From the NCBI GenBank assembly GCA_958352845.1, contig CATWQC010000002.1, positions 62,001 through 126,000 of the forward strand: 64,000 bases of DNA, in the 5' to 3' direction. The notes beneath the pieces were generated by a model. It made no database searches and was not told the DNA's origin. It saw only the letters and a list, made by a program, of their open reading frames with translations. Made by a program: the position numbers and the translations under genes. Numbering within the stretch: position 1 is the stretch's first letter; each line of letters opens with the position of its first letter. The stretch is from an uncultured Collinsella sp. (GTDB lineage: Bacteria; Actinomycetota; Coriobacteriia; Coriobacteriales; Coriobacteriaceae). This document shows positions 18,534-26,538 of the stretch, piece after piece.

Positions 18534-19280
18534 ATGCTCGAAGGATTATTTGACGCCGACCGTTGGTCGACGACATTCCAAAACATGGGGCCCTTCTGGG
18601 AGGGCTTTGGCGTGACGCTGCAGGTGGTCGTTGCCGGCCTGCTGCTGTCGCTGGTGCTGGGCACGCTGCTGGGCGTGTTCTCTACCACTCGCTCGCGCGT
18701 GCTGCGCGCCATAAGCCGCGTGTACGTGGAGTTTTACCAGAACACCCCGTTGCCCGTACAGGTGCTCTTTATGTACATGGCCGGTCCGCAGTTTTTGCAG
18801 GCCATAACCGGTGCCGATCAGCCGGTGCGTATCGCGCCGTTCGTGCTGGGCTTCTTGGGCGTGGGCCTGTATCACGCGGCCTACATTTCGGAGGTCATCC
18901 GCACTGGTATCGAGGCGGTTCCGCGCGGTCAGATGGAGGCGGCCCAGAGCCAGGGCTTTACCCGTGCGCAGGCCTACTGGTACATCGTGCTGCCCCAGAC
19001 GTTCAAGATCATTCTGCCGCCGCTGTGTAACCAGGCGCTCAACCTGGTCAAGAACACGTCGGTGCTGGCGCTTGTGGCCGGCGGCGACCTTATGTACCGT
19101 TCCGACAACTTTGTGAGCCTGTACGGTTACCTGCAGGGATACATCGTCTGCTGCCTTATGTACTTCATCATCTGCTTTCCGCTCGCCATGCTGGTGCAGT
19201 GGCTCGAGCGCCGCTCCAAGGAGCGTCCGCGCGGCGTGAGCCTGGCCGAGCTGGGGCTCGACAACGTAGAGGAGGCCTAG
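18534..19280 (+). CDS. Amino acid ABC transporter permease 1
   Basis: The 248-residue membrane protein has about five helices and the HisM/GlnP-type EAA loop (EVIRTGIEAVPRGQMEAAQSQGFTRAQAYWYIVLPQTFK) that docks with the ATPase. ATG 18534 has AAGGAAGGA upstream; an earlier in-frame start at 18501 overlaps the previous gene and lacks a site. It ends 3 nt before the second permease gene. Confidence 0.95.
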   Translation: MLEGLFDADRWSTTFQNMGPFWEGFGVTLQVVVAGLLLSLVLGTLLGVFSTTRSRVLRAISRVYVEFYQNTPLPVQVLFMYMAGPQFLQAITGADQPVRIAPFVLGFLGVGLYHAAYISEVIRTGIEAVPRGQMEAAQSQGFTRAQAYWYIVLPQTFKIILPPLCNQALNLVKNTSVLALVAGGDLMYRSDNFVSLYGYLQGYIVCCLMYFIICFPLAMLVQWLERRSKERPRGVSLAELGLDNVEEA

Positions 19281-19283
19281 CGC

Positions 19284-19922
19284 ATGGAAATCTTCAACGC
19301 GACCAACCTGCTCTACATTTGGGGCGGCTTTGTTAAGACGATCGAGATCTCGGCGCTGTCAATCTTTTTCTCGCTCATCTTTGGCACGGTGCTGGCGCTT
19401 GTTAAAAGCTATGCGCCCCGCTCGTTCCGTATTTTGGTGAGTGCCTATATTGAGCTGTTCCGTTGCACGCCGAACCTGCTGTGGATCCTGTTTATCTACT
19501 TTACGGTACAGGGTTTGGACATCGTGATTTCGACCATCGCCTTTACGCTGTTTACCAGCGCCGTTATGGCCGAGATTGTGCGCGGCGGCCTCAACTCGAT
19601 TCCGCGCGGCCAGTTTGAGGCAGCGCAGAGCCAGGGCTTCGGCTTCTTTGCCACCATGCGCTACATCATTCTGCCGCAGACGTTTAAGACGATCATTCCG
19701 GCGCTGTTTAGCCAGTGCACGACCGTCATTAAGGACAGCTCGTATCTTTCGGGCATTAACGTGGCCGAGCTCATGTACACGGCAAACGTCGTGATGGCGC
19801 ATGCGATCGACTTGTCGCAGGTGCTTATGCTCTATGGCCTGGTGTTTGCGATGTACTTTGTGCTCAACTTTGGTATCTCGCTGCTGGTGAGGGCATATCA
19901 GAGGCGAATGGTGGCAGCGTAG
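19284..19922 (+). CDS. Amino acid ABC transporter permease 2
   Basis: The 212-residue membrane protein is a paralogue of the preceding permease. It has the EAA loop EIVRGGLNSIPRGQFEAAQSQGFGFFATMRYIILPQTFK and about five hydrophobic helices. Two different permeases with one ATPase and one binding protein give the heteromeric arrangement of the polar amino-acid uptake family. A perfect hairpin lies directly after its stop codon. Confidence 0.95.
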   Translation: MEIFNATNLLYIWGGFVKTIEISALSIFFSLIFGTVLALVKSYAPRSFRILVSAYIELFRCTPNLLWILFIYFTVQGLDIVISTIAFTLFTSAVMAEIVRGGLNSIPRGQFEAAQSQGFGFFATMRYIILPQTFKTIIPALFSQCTTVIKDSSYLSGINVAELMYTANVVMAHAIDLSQVLMLYGLVFAMYFVLNFGISLLVRAYQRRMVAA

Positions 19923-19923
19923 A

Positions 19924-19954
19924 ATGTGACAAAGGGACAGTCCCTTTGTCACAT
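19924..19954. repeat. Perfect 15-bp GGGAC hairpin
   Basis: ATGTGACAAAGGGAC, one base, then the exact reverse complement. It starts 2 nt after the permease stop codon and ends 16 nt before the next start, so it separates two genes in the same direction. There is no T-tract. Confidence 0.8.
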
Positions 19955-19970
19955 AGAGAAAGGAATCGCG

Positions 19971-20594
19971 ATGAGCGATCTGGAGAACAAGAAGAGTCCT
20001 GTGGTCATTACCATCGCGCGCGACTTTGGTGCCGAGGGCCACGAGATTGGCCGTATCCTTGCCGATGAGCTGGGGATTCCGCTGTACGATAACGAGCTGC
20101 TGGTGCGTGCGTCGCTGCGCGCGGGCGAGTCGCTCGACAAGATGGCCGCCTACGACGAGCGTCTGGCCGTGGAGAACATGGCGTTTCTGCCCGACCGCTA
20201 CGATGCGCGTTCGTACTCGGACAAGTTGTTCCAAAAGATGAGCCAGGTGATTTTGGATCTGGGCGAGACCGAGAGCTGCATTATCGAAGGCCGTCTGTCC
20301 GATTATCTGCTGCGCAACAACCCCAACCACATCGCCGTGCTGGTGACTGCGCCATTTGAGGACCGCGTCGAGATCGTGCGCAAGAAGCGTGGCCTTAACA
20401 AAAAGAAGGGCGCCAAGCTGGTCAAGCAGCAGCAGAAGGCGCGCGAGGCGTTCTATAAGCGCTACAGTGCCGGAAAGTGGAAGATGACGAGCGGCAAGGA
20501 CATCGTCGTCAACCGCGCCAAGCTGGGCCGCGAAGGCTGCAAGGACGTCATCGCCGCGGCCTACCGCTACAAAGTAGCGCAGTTCGAAGGCTAA
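19971..20594 (+). CDS. Cytidylate kinase-like family protein
   Basis: The 207-residue protein matches the cytidylate-kinase-like family (PF13189). It has ITIARDFGAEGHEIGRILADELGIPLYDNELL, resembling the nucleotide-binding start of Cmk but with a changed P-loop, then IIEGRLSDYLLRN and HIAVLVTAPFEDRVEIV. The C-terminal half has a basic segment (KKRGLNKKKGAKLVKQQQK). The true substrate is not known. ATG 19971 has AGAAAGGA upstream; the longer frame would start inside the hairpin. Confidence 0.85.
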   Translation: MSDLENKKSPVVITIARDFGAEGHEIGRILADELGIPLYDNELLVRASLRAGESLDKMAAYDERLAVENMAFLPDRYDARSYSDKLFQKMSQVILDLGETESCIIEGRLSDYLLRNNPNHIAVLVTAPFEDRVEIVRKKRGLNKKKGAKLVKQQQKAREAFYKRYSAGKWKMTSGKDIVVNRAKLGREGCKDVIAAAYRYKVAQFEG

Positions 20595-20600
20595 CCGACC

Positions 20601-20643
20601 AAAAACCACCACAAAGGGGACAGACACCTTTGTGGTGGTTTTT
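20601..20643. terminator. GGGGACAG-core hairpin acting as terminator
   Basis: Perfect 17-bp arms AAAAACCACCACAAAGG enclose GGACAGACA. The T-rich end (TTTTTGTTTT) makes it a good terminator for the plus-strand gene, and the A-tract also serves the minus-strand gene ending at 20647. The same element without T-tract occurs at 24050 and 26421. Confidence 0.85.
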
Positions 20644-20646
20644 GTT

Positions 20647-22050
20647 TTAGGCCGAGGGGAAGGCCTTGGTGAGACCGGCGCGCGTCTGCGTGTCGGTCTT
20701 TTGGTAGATAGAGCTCAGGTGGCGCTGTACCATGCGCATCGAGATACCGAGCTCCTCGGCGATCTGCTTGAGCGGGCGTTCATCCTGGGTCACGGCTATG
20801 AGCACGTCGACTTCGCGCGGGGTGAGAGCGTGGTTGGCGATGAAGGCCTGGCGTTGCTCTTCGATGCTCGGCGCAGCGAGTGCTTTCTCGGCTTGTTGCT
20901 GGTGTTCGCGCTCCTGCTCGGTTTGGGGCAGGCGGAACAGGCCCGCGGCTACAAACGCCACACTCGCCGCCACAAGCAGCATGAGCGCGCCGATCATGAT
21001 GAGGGCGACATTGCCCGAGGTCACAAGTGCCAGCGAGATGCCCGACGTAGTGAACGCACACACGTTGTTGGCTGCGCGGCCCATGCCAGCCCACAGTGCG
21101 GGCGTGTGCATGCGCGGCGCCAGCTGCGTAAACGTGGCGGTAAAGAACGTGACAAAAAAGCCCGAACTCAGATAAAAGACGATGAGGCCCAAGTTGGGGT
21201 CGGCGCCGGCCTCCACGGCCAAGATCGAGATGGTGGAAAGTACCGTGACGCCGAGCATGATGAGACCCATGTAGCGACGCTCGGCAAGATCAAAGACGAT
21301 ACCGGCGACGAGACCGCTCGCTGCCAAAAAGAGGCGCGGCCAGGTCTGCACGGCGATGGTGCCGTGGGCGTTGGAGAACGTGACCACGTTATCGAGAGTA
21401 GAGAACAGGCAGGCGAGAATCATGACGAGCACGATGCTCCAACATGCCTGCTTGGCGAGGGCGTGCGATGGCTCAACAAAGGGATTGATACGGGAGTTCG
21501 GGCTCTCGGCGGTCTCTTGAGGAACAGCGCCGAGGGCAGAGATGATGATTGTTGCGGCGCCCAGGACGATGAGCTCTGCGATGCCGCCGCAATCGAGCAG
21601 GTTGATGGCGAACTGCATCAGGATGCCCGCGGCATAGGCTGCTCCTGCGTCAGTGGCGAGTTTGGGGTCATCCTGGAATATCAACGAAAAGGCGTGGTGA
21701 GTGGCGGCGCCCAACAGGCCGAGTCCAAAGAACGCCACGCACCCCAGAATCTCGAGGGCAAGCGGGCCCGTGGGGGACTGGATCTGGGTCAATCCCAGGA
21801 TGGCGATGGGAACAGCGGCGTTGGCGGCTGCCAATGAGTGGCCTTTGCGCTGTGCGAGCCCGAGCAGCGGCGCATATCCGATAAAGCCGATCACGCTGGC
21901 GCCAAGGATAAGGCCCTGTGCGAGCACAACGCGCTCGGCGCCGGCGAGTAGCCCGATATTGATATCGAAGCGAAACTCGGCAGCAAGGAAGGCGAAGGTA
22001 AACAGTGCGAGTGCCAGAAGCGCGTTGATTTTAGGCTTACTCAGGTTCAA
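20647..22050 (-). CDS. LuxR-family regulator with MFS-like membrane domain
   Basis: The 467-residue protein has about twelve hydrophobic helices over residues 8-385 and then a LuxR-type DNA-binding domain (LTPREVDVLIAVTQDERPLKQIAEELGISMRMVQRHLSSIYQKTDTQTRAGL). This layout, a membrane sensor joined to a helix-turn-helix, is abundant in Coriobacteriia and is thought to sense a ligand at the membrane. I place the start at TTG 22050, because AAGGA lies about 7 nt before it. The frame is open further upstream to 22188, but that part is Arg/Pro-rich, non-conserved looking and without a ribosome-binding site. It is divergent from the surface-protein gene at 22268 and could regulate it. Confidence 0.88.
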   Translation of the reverse strand: MNLSKPKINALLALALFTFAFLAAEFRFDINIGLLAGAERVVLAQGLILGASVIGFIGYAPLLGLAQRKGHSLAAANAAVPIAILGLTQIQSPTGPLALEILGCVAFFGLGLLGAATHHAFSLIFQDDPKLATDAGAAYAAGILMQFAINLLDCGGIAELIVLGAATIIISALGAVPQETAESPNSRINPFVEPSHALAKQACWSIVLVMILACLFSTLDNVVTFSNAHGTIAVQTWPRLFLAASGLVAGIVFDLAERRYMGLIMLGVTVLSTISILAVEAGADPNLGLIVFYLSSGFFVTFFTATFTQLAPRMHTPALWAGMGRAANNVCAFTTSGISLALVTSGNVALIMIGALMLLVAASVAFVAAGLFRLPQTEQEREHQQQAEKALAAPSIEEQRQAFIANHALTPREVDVLIAVTQDERPLKQIAEELGISMRMVQRHLSSIYQKTDTQTRAGLTKAFPSA

Positions 22051-22267
22051 GAACGGTCCTTCGGGTGGACGAATAATCGTGTCCTCGATTGTAGGCCATG
22101 ACGGTAGGGGGTGGGCCTTTCGGGGGGGGGCGGGGCGCGCTTGGCAATAGCGTGCTCGTTGCCTTTTGCGCTGGCAGGTGCGCCACATGAGAATTTGTGC
22201 CCCGGGATCCGGATATCTTCCCGTAACATGGTGTTATAGAAGCACCCCTTACGACAAGGAGGCTCAC

Positions 22268-23905
22268 ATGCGAACGCAAATCCATGACAACCCAATCGAC
22301 CACGGCCACTCGTGCACGCTCTCCCACGGAACATGGCGCCGCGTGGGTGCAAAACTCGCCTGCGCGGGGGCCTGCGCGCTCGTGGCCGGCCAGCTGCTGC
22401 TGCCGAGCGTGGCGCTCGCCGCCGACTGGGTCAACGTCGGCGGCACGCAGTACGACGCGGGCACCGCCGCCGGCGACGAGGCGGGAACCTGGTCCTGGGA
22501 CGGCGCCGACGACATGAAGCTCAACGGCTACGACGGCGGCTCCATCGGCGCCAAGGGCAACCTCACCATCGACGTTACAGGCATCAACACCGTAACGGCC
22601 GATGCCAGGCAGAGCGCCATCGAGGTCAAGGACGGCAATCTCGCCATCACGGGGGAGGGGACCCTCAACGCGACGGCTCAGGATAATGTGCTTACTGCGT
22701 CGGGCGATGGTGTCACGAATGGAGACATCACTATAAGTGGATCCAGTGTTAACGTGATATCTACGGGTAGCTTTTATTGCTCAAACGGTATTCGCGCGAA
22801 ATCGGGCAACGTGAAAATCGACAAGGGCGCCGACGTTAAAATAGAGGCAAAGAAGGCGGATGGGCTACACCGGCCGCCGCAAAGCGTCTATGGCATCTTT
22901 GCCGATGGGAAGCCGGGCGGTCGCGTTGCTCGGGAAAGCGGTCAGGAAGAACCGGATTATGTCTCCGTGCACGGGGGCGACGTCACGATCGATGGCGCCA
23001 AGGTTGCAATTAAGACGGCGGACGGCCCGTATTATTCTGCAGGCATCCATACGCTTGGCATCAACAAGAACACGTTCTTGCAGATCGTCAACGGAGCTGA
23101 TGTCGAGATACTTGCCGGCGATGCGGTGTTGTCTTCGAGGGGCATTGACGCGCAGGCGGAGGGCGGTTCGACGTGGATGCTTGTCCAAAAATCGAACCTC
23201 ACAGTGCGTACTGGCAGAAATGTGAGCGAACCCAACCCTGGGCCTCGTCGAGAGGACTACGGAATCATCGCCGCAGGATATGACGATCTGGAAAGGCCCC
23301 AGATTAGGATTTTCAAATCGAATGTTGAGGCGTCGGGCCTGACAGCGGGGATCTATGTTGTCAACCGAAAGACCACGGGCGGGGGACCGTCTATGAATCC
23401 CGCACTCGATATCATGTACGGGTCGGTGATTACGACTCCCGCCGGCGGCACCGTGCGAGAAACTGCCGGAAACGGACTTGACTACGACACCGCCGGAAAC
23501 GGACTCGTCATCGGCACCGCCGGGTCGTCCACTATCCAGGATATTAAGACCTCCAACGAGGTCGCCCGCAACGTGGTGATCAGCTACGGGGATGCGGCCG
23601 AGCCCGAACCCACGCCGCAGCCCGATCCCGCGCCCGAGCCCACGCCGCAGCCTGAGCCCACCCCGGCTCCTGCGCCGCAGCCAGGCGGTGGAAGTGAGAC
23701 GGGCACGCCGTCCGTGACGCCGACTCAGGCGAGTTCCACGGCTGCTGCCTCCAAGCCGGCCGCGAAGGCAGTTGCGGCTCAGAAGTCCGTGGGCACTCTG
23801 GCCGCCACGGGCGATAGCGCCGCGACGGCGGCAGCGGCCCTCGGAATTGCCGGTGCGTCCGTCATCGGCGCCGGCTTCGTTGCGTCCAAGCGCCGCAACC
23901 GCTAG
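22268..23905 (+). CDS. Wall-anchored surface protein with LAATG sorting signal
   Basis: The 545-residue protein has an extended signal peptide (HGTWRRVG at 20-27, hydrophobic core ending PSVALAA). A repetitive region at about 52-430 has many short beta-like segments (GNLTIDV, GNLAITG, GDITISG, GNVKIDKG, GDVTIDG), which suggests a right-handed beta-helix or a carbohydrate-binding repeat domain. A Pro/Glu-rich spacer at about 440-475 would span the wall. The end is LAATG (511-515), a hydrophobic stretch and KRRNR. The ATG is preceded by AAGGAGG. It is followed by a second protein with the same signal peptide and tail. Confidence 0.88.
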   Translation: MRTQIHDNPIDHGHSCTLSHGTWRRVGAKLACAGACALVAGQLLLPSVALAADWVNVGGTQYDAGTAAGDEAGTWSWDGADDMKLNGYDGGSIGAKGNLTIDVTGINTVTADARQSAIEVKDGNLAITGEGTLNATAQDNVLTASGDGVTNGDITISGSSVNVISTGSFYCSNGIRAKSGNVKIDKGADVKIEAKKADGLHRPPQSVYGIFADGKPGGRVARESGQEEPDYVSVHGGDVTIDGAKVAIKTADGPYYSAGIHTLGINKNTFLQIVNGADVEILAGDAVLSSRGIDAQAEGGSTWMLVQKSNLTVRTGRNVSEPNPGPRREDYGIIAAGYDDLERPQIRIFKSNVEASGLTAGIYVVNRKTTGGGPSMNPALDIMYGSVITTPAGGTVRETAGNGLDYDTAGNGLVIGTAGSSTIQDIKTSNEVARNVVISYGDAAEPEPTPQPDPAPEPTPQPEPTPAPAPQPGGGSETGTPSVTPTQASSTAAASKPAAKAVAAQKSVGTLAATGDSAATAAAALGIAGASVIGAGFVASKRRNR

Positions 23906-23928
23906 TGCAAGCTTTCATAGCCATTTTC

Positions 23929-23968
23929 AGCCGCCGCGTGGGCATAAATGCCCTTGCGGCGGCTCTTT
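23929..23968 (+). terminator. Rho-independent terminator
   Basis: AGCCGCCGC/GCGGCGGCT encloses a second stem GGGCAT/ATGCCC and is followed by CTTTGTATTT. Confidence 0.85.
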
Positions 23969-23986
23969 GTATTTCCGCAGGTAGAG

Positions 23987-24014
23987 GCCTAGGTTCGCAT
24001 CTACGAACCTAGGC
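23987..24014. repeat. Perfect 11-bp inverted repeat
   Basis: GCCTAGGTTCG and CGAACCTAGGC are separated by six bases (CATCTA). It lies between the two surface-protein genes and could be a regulator-binding site or a hairpin. Confidence 0.5.
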
Positions 24015-24049
24015 GTATAGAGTCATTTGGCGCATCTTGGTTGTACAGG

Positions 24050-24084
24050 ACCACCACAAAGGGGACAGGCGCCTTTATGGTGGT
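24050..24084. repeat. GGGGACAG-core hairpin with ACCACCACAAAGG arms
   Basis: The arms ACCACCACAAAGG and CCTTTATGGTGGT (one mismatch) enclose GGACAGGCG. It is the same family as 20601-20643 and 26421-26454. It lies 15 nt before the ribosome-binding site of the next gene. Confidence 0.75.
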
Positions 24085-24110
24085 ATGTCCCTACGACCAA
24101 GGAGGCCGTT

Positions 24111-26144
24111 ATGTACGGAAGCCACTTTGATAAGGAGGCCCAGCGCGAACGCACTTGCTTGCTGGTTCATGGTACTTGGCGCTGCGTGGGTGTGAGGATT
24201 GCGAGCGTCGGTGCGTGTGCGCTTATGGTTGGTCAGCTGCTACTGCCGAGTTTGGCGCTTGCGACCGAGTGTGCGGATCCCGCCGCTGCGACTGGTGAGG
24301 TTGCCGCGGCTCCGGTGACACCGGCGGTTGCGGAGGATGCGGCTCCGGCGACCGCGCCTGCAACTGATGATGCTCCGACGGCACAAACCGTCGCTGAACC
24401 TCAGCAGACGACTCCGGCTGATACCACCGATGAATCTAGCGATGCAACACCCGCTGAGCAAAACACTCCCAGCGACACCTCCGCCACGCCGACAAGCGAC
24501 GCCATCATGCCCTGTGGCGTGACCGATGTGACAGGCGGGAGCGGCGTTAGGGTCAATACGACCGTGGTTTCCCACTACACGGACTGCGTGCTTCCGGACA
24601 ACATCACGCTCGAAAAGGGTCAGTCGTACACCTATGATTTTCCCGATGTTGAGGGTGGCATGCCGGATGAGCCGCTCTGCGAACTTGTCGAAACCAAGTA
24701 CTACCGGGCCGATGCTGTTTCGGGCACCCTGGCTGAAGTCCAGGACACATCTATGTCCGATGTGACGGCTCACTTTGAGCCTGTTGACGATCACATGAGG
24801 CTGACGCTGACCTTTACGGGTGGCGCGGCAGGCGGCTCGTATCGACTCACGCGCAATGAGGTTCTTTATATTGGCGCGGCACTGACGTATACCGGAACTG
24901 ACTATGGCACCGACTATGAAGGTGACAACAGCTACGCGGGCAGCTCGATTACCGTCAACGAAACCAGGGACGACTATCACCTCCGCTATGCCATCAATAG
25001 CGAAATTACGCTTGTTGCATCGGAAAACGAAGTCCTCCATAACCTGGACGTCAACGACGTGAAGACCGACTACGCGCCCGGCGAGGCGCCCCGCGCGACC
25101 GCGACGATTCCCGCTGCTGACGCCGACAAGTACGAGATCGCCTACGAGTGCTGGGAGGAGATGGATGGCAGCGACCCCGCGGAGCTCACGCCCGTTGCCT
25201 TCTGGTATTCCGACCCCGCCAAGTATCCGACGGGCGCGAGGAGGATCGAACACTTCGAAGAGGGCAAGTTCTACATGTATTCCGTCGAGCTGAGGCTCAA
25301 GGGCGACAATACCGTGGGCAATGACTGCATGATGTACGTCAACGGTCATTGGACGCACCACATCAAGACCGTCAACGGCGTCTTCGCGCCAAACGCTGAC
25401 AATATGCTGTGCGAGCAGCCGATCGACGAATGGCGGGCCATCGACGTTATCGAGATCAACGGCGCCACGACCACCTTCAAGGCAGGCGATAAGCCGGTCT
25501 TTACGGCGAATGTTCCGACGGGCTCCAACTCCCTTCCTCAGTGTGAGTTCTGGACGGGCAGCGATGGCAGCGAAGTGAACTCTCAGAAGTTCTGGGATCA
25601 GAACATCACGAATCACATCGACGTCTTTAAGCCCGGCGTGACCTATCGCTACGGCATCTACCTCAAGTCCGCGCGCGGCTTCTACTTCACGTCCGACACC
25701 AAGCTGGTGATCAACGGCCAGGAGTGCGGCTACCAGGTCGCGGATAGCGTATCCGATGAGGACAGCGGCTGGATCTACACCCTGTGGCTCAACACCGATT
25801 TGACCTTTACGCCTGAAGCCACGCCGACTCCCGATCCGCAGCCTACGCCGGATCCCAAGCCGACGCCGCAGCCTGGGGTGAAGCCCGACACGAAGCCCGA
25901 GCAGAAACCGGAGGCTAAACCTGAGGTGGAACCCGAGGCCAAGCCTGAAGCTAAGCCCGCGGCCAAGCCGACCACGACAACCACAACGACCAAGACGGTT
26001 GAGAAAACCATGCCGGCCAAGAAGAGCGATGCTGTCCTGGTGGCCACGGGCGATGCCACCGCGATGACGGTCGCCGCCCTGGGTATCGCCGGTGCAACCG
26101 TTGCCGCCGCCGGTGTCGCCGCGACCAAGCGCCGCAAGCGCTAA
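24111..26144 (+). CDS. Wall-anchored surface protein with LVATG sorting signal
   Basis: The 677-residue protein shares its N-terminal signal layout with the preceding gene: TCxLxHGTWRxVG at identical positions (15-27), then a hydrophobic core and PSLALA. An Ala/Thr/Pro-rich low-complexity region (55-150) follows, then a globular middle with related segments (for example around DYAPGEAPRATATIPAA and TTFKAGDKPVFTANVP). Next come a Pro/Lys-rich wall-spanning region (about 575-635), LVATG (643-647), a hydrophobic stretch and KRRKR. AAGGAGG precedes the ATG. Function is unknown; adhesion or display is plausible. Confidence 0.87.
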   Translation: MYGSHFDKEAQRERTCLLVHGTWRCVGVRIASVGACALMVGQLLLPSLALATECADPAAATGEVAAAPVTPAVAEDAAPATAPATDDAPTAQTVAEPQQTTPADTTDESSDATPAEQNTPSDTSATPTSDAIMPCGVTDVTGGSGVRVNTTVVSHYTDCVLPDNITLEKGQSYTYDFPDVEGGMPDEPLCELVETKYYRADAVSGTLAEVQDTSMSDVTAHFEPVDDHMRLTLTFTGGAAGGSYRLTRNEVLYIGAALTYTGTDYGTDYEGDNSYAGSSITVNETRDDYHLRYAINSEITLVASENEVLHNLDVNDVKTDYAPGEAPRATATIPAADADKYEIAYECWEEMDGSDPAELTPVAFWYSDPAKYPTGARRIEHFEEGKFYMYSVELRLKGDNTVGNDCMMYVNGHWTHHIKTVNGVFAPNADNMLCEQPIDEWRAIDVIEINGATTTFKAGDKPVFTANVPTGSNSLPQCEFWTGSDGSEVNSQKFWDQNITNHIDVFKPGVTYRYGIYLKSARGFYFTSDTKLVINGQECGYQVADSVSDEDSGWIYTLWLNTDLTFTPEATPTPDPQPTPDPKPTPQPGVKPDTKPEQKPEAKPEVEPEAKPEAKPAAKPTTTTTTTKTVEKTMPAKKSDAVLVATGDATAMTVAALGIAGATVAAAGVAATKRRKR

Positions 26145-26181
26145 GTTTTGGTGACAGCTTCTATTCTCGGCTTCAGCAAAA

Positions 26182-26397
26182 TCTCAATCTGTAACACCTA
26201 GCCAGCCAAAACGGCCTTAGATGTTACAGGTTTAGATGAATCGTCTGACCGCCGGCGCAATGTCTCGATCTGTAACACGTAGCAAGGAATTTGGGCTCTT
26301 ACTGTTACAGATTGAGATGAACAGGCGGATGTTCGCACAATATCTTGATCTGTAACAACTACGAGGCTCAACAGGGTCTTACTGTTACAGATTGAGA
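26182..26397. repeat. Array of three 55-nt palindromic units (TGTTACAGATTGAGA family)
   Basis: Units at 26182-26236, 26263-26317 and 26343-26397 each have a left arm TCTCRATCTGTAACA-like, a 25-nt variable interior, and a right arm TGTTACAGATTGAGA-like. Unit starts are 81 and 80 nt apart, with spacers of 26 and 25 nt. The arms are therefore placed every 40-41 nt in alternating orientation. The array lies in the convergent gap after the LVATG surface-protein gene. An array with the same geometry is at 43608-43904. Confidence 0.92.
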
Positions 26398-26420
26398 CAA
26401 AACGACCGGGCAAGTCCCCA

Positions 26421-26454
26421 AACCACCACAAAGGTGCCTGTCCCCTTTGTGGTG
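26421..26454. repeat. GGGGACAG-core hairpin, inverse orientation
   Basis: AACCACCACAAAGG and CCTTTGTGGTG enclose TGCCTGTCC, which is the complement of the core in the elements at 20601 and 24050. Confidence 0.75.
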
Positions 26455-26474
26455 ATGGGTTGGCCGGCATAGAA

Positions 26475-26510
26475 AAAGTCCCCGCCGGGCGCGTGCTCGA
26501 CGGGGACTTT
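26475..26510 (-). terminator. Terminator for nfnA-nfnB
   Basis: AAAGTCCCCG/CGGGGACTTT with an inner CG pair; on the minus strand the stem is followed by CTTTTTC. It lies 29 nt after the nfnB stop codon. Confidence 0.85.
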
Positions 26511-26538
26511 GCCGTTTGATGGCTAGCGCTGCGGGTGA

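Noticed and set aside
22051..22188. N-terminal extension of the LuxR-MFS regulator
   Set aside because: No start with a ribosome-binding site lies upstream, and the sequence is Arg/Pro-rich and unlike a membrane-protein start.
26182..26397. CRISPR array
   Set aside because: The repeated word is 15 nt and alternates in orientation, the variable parts are only 25-26 nt, and no cas genes are in the window. The same holds for 43608-43904.
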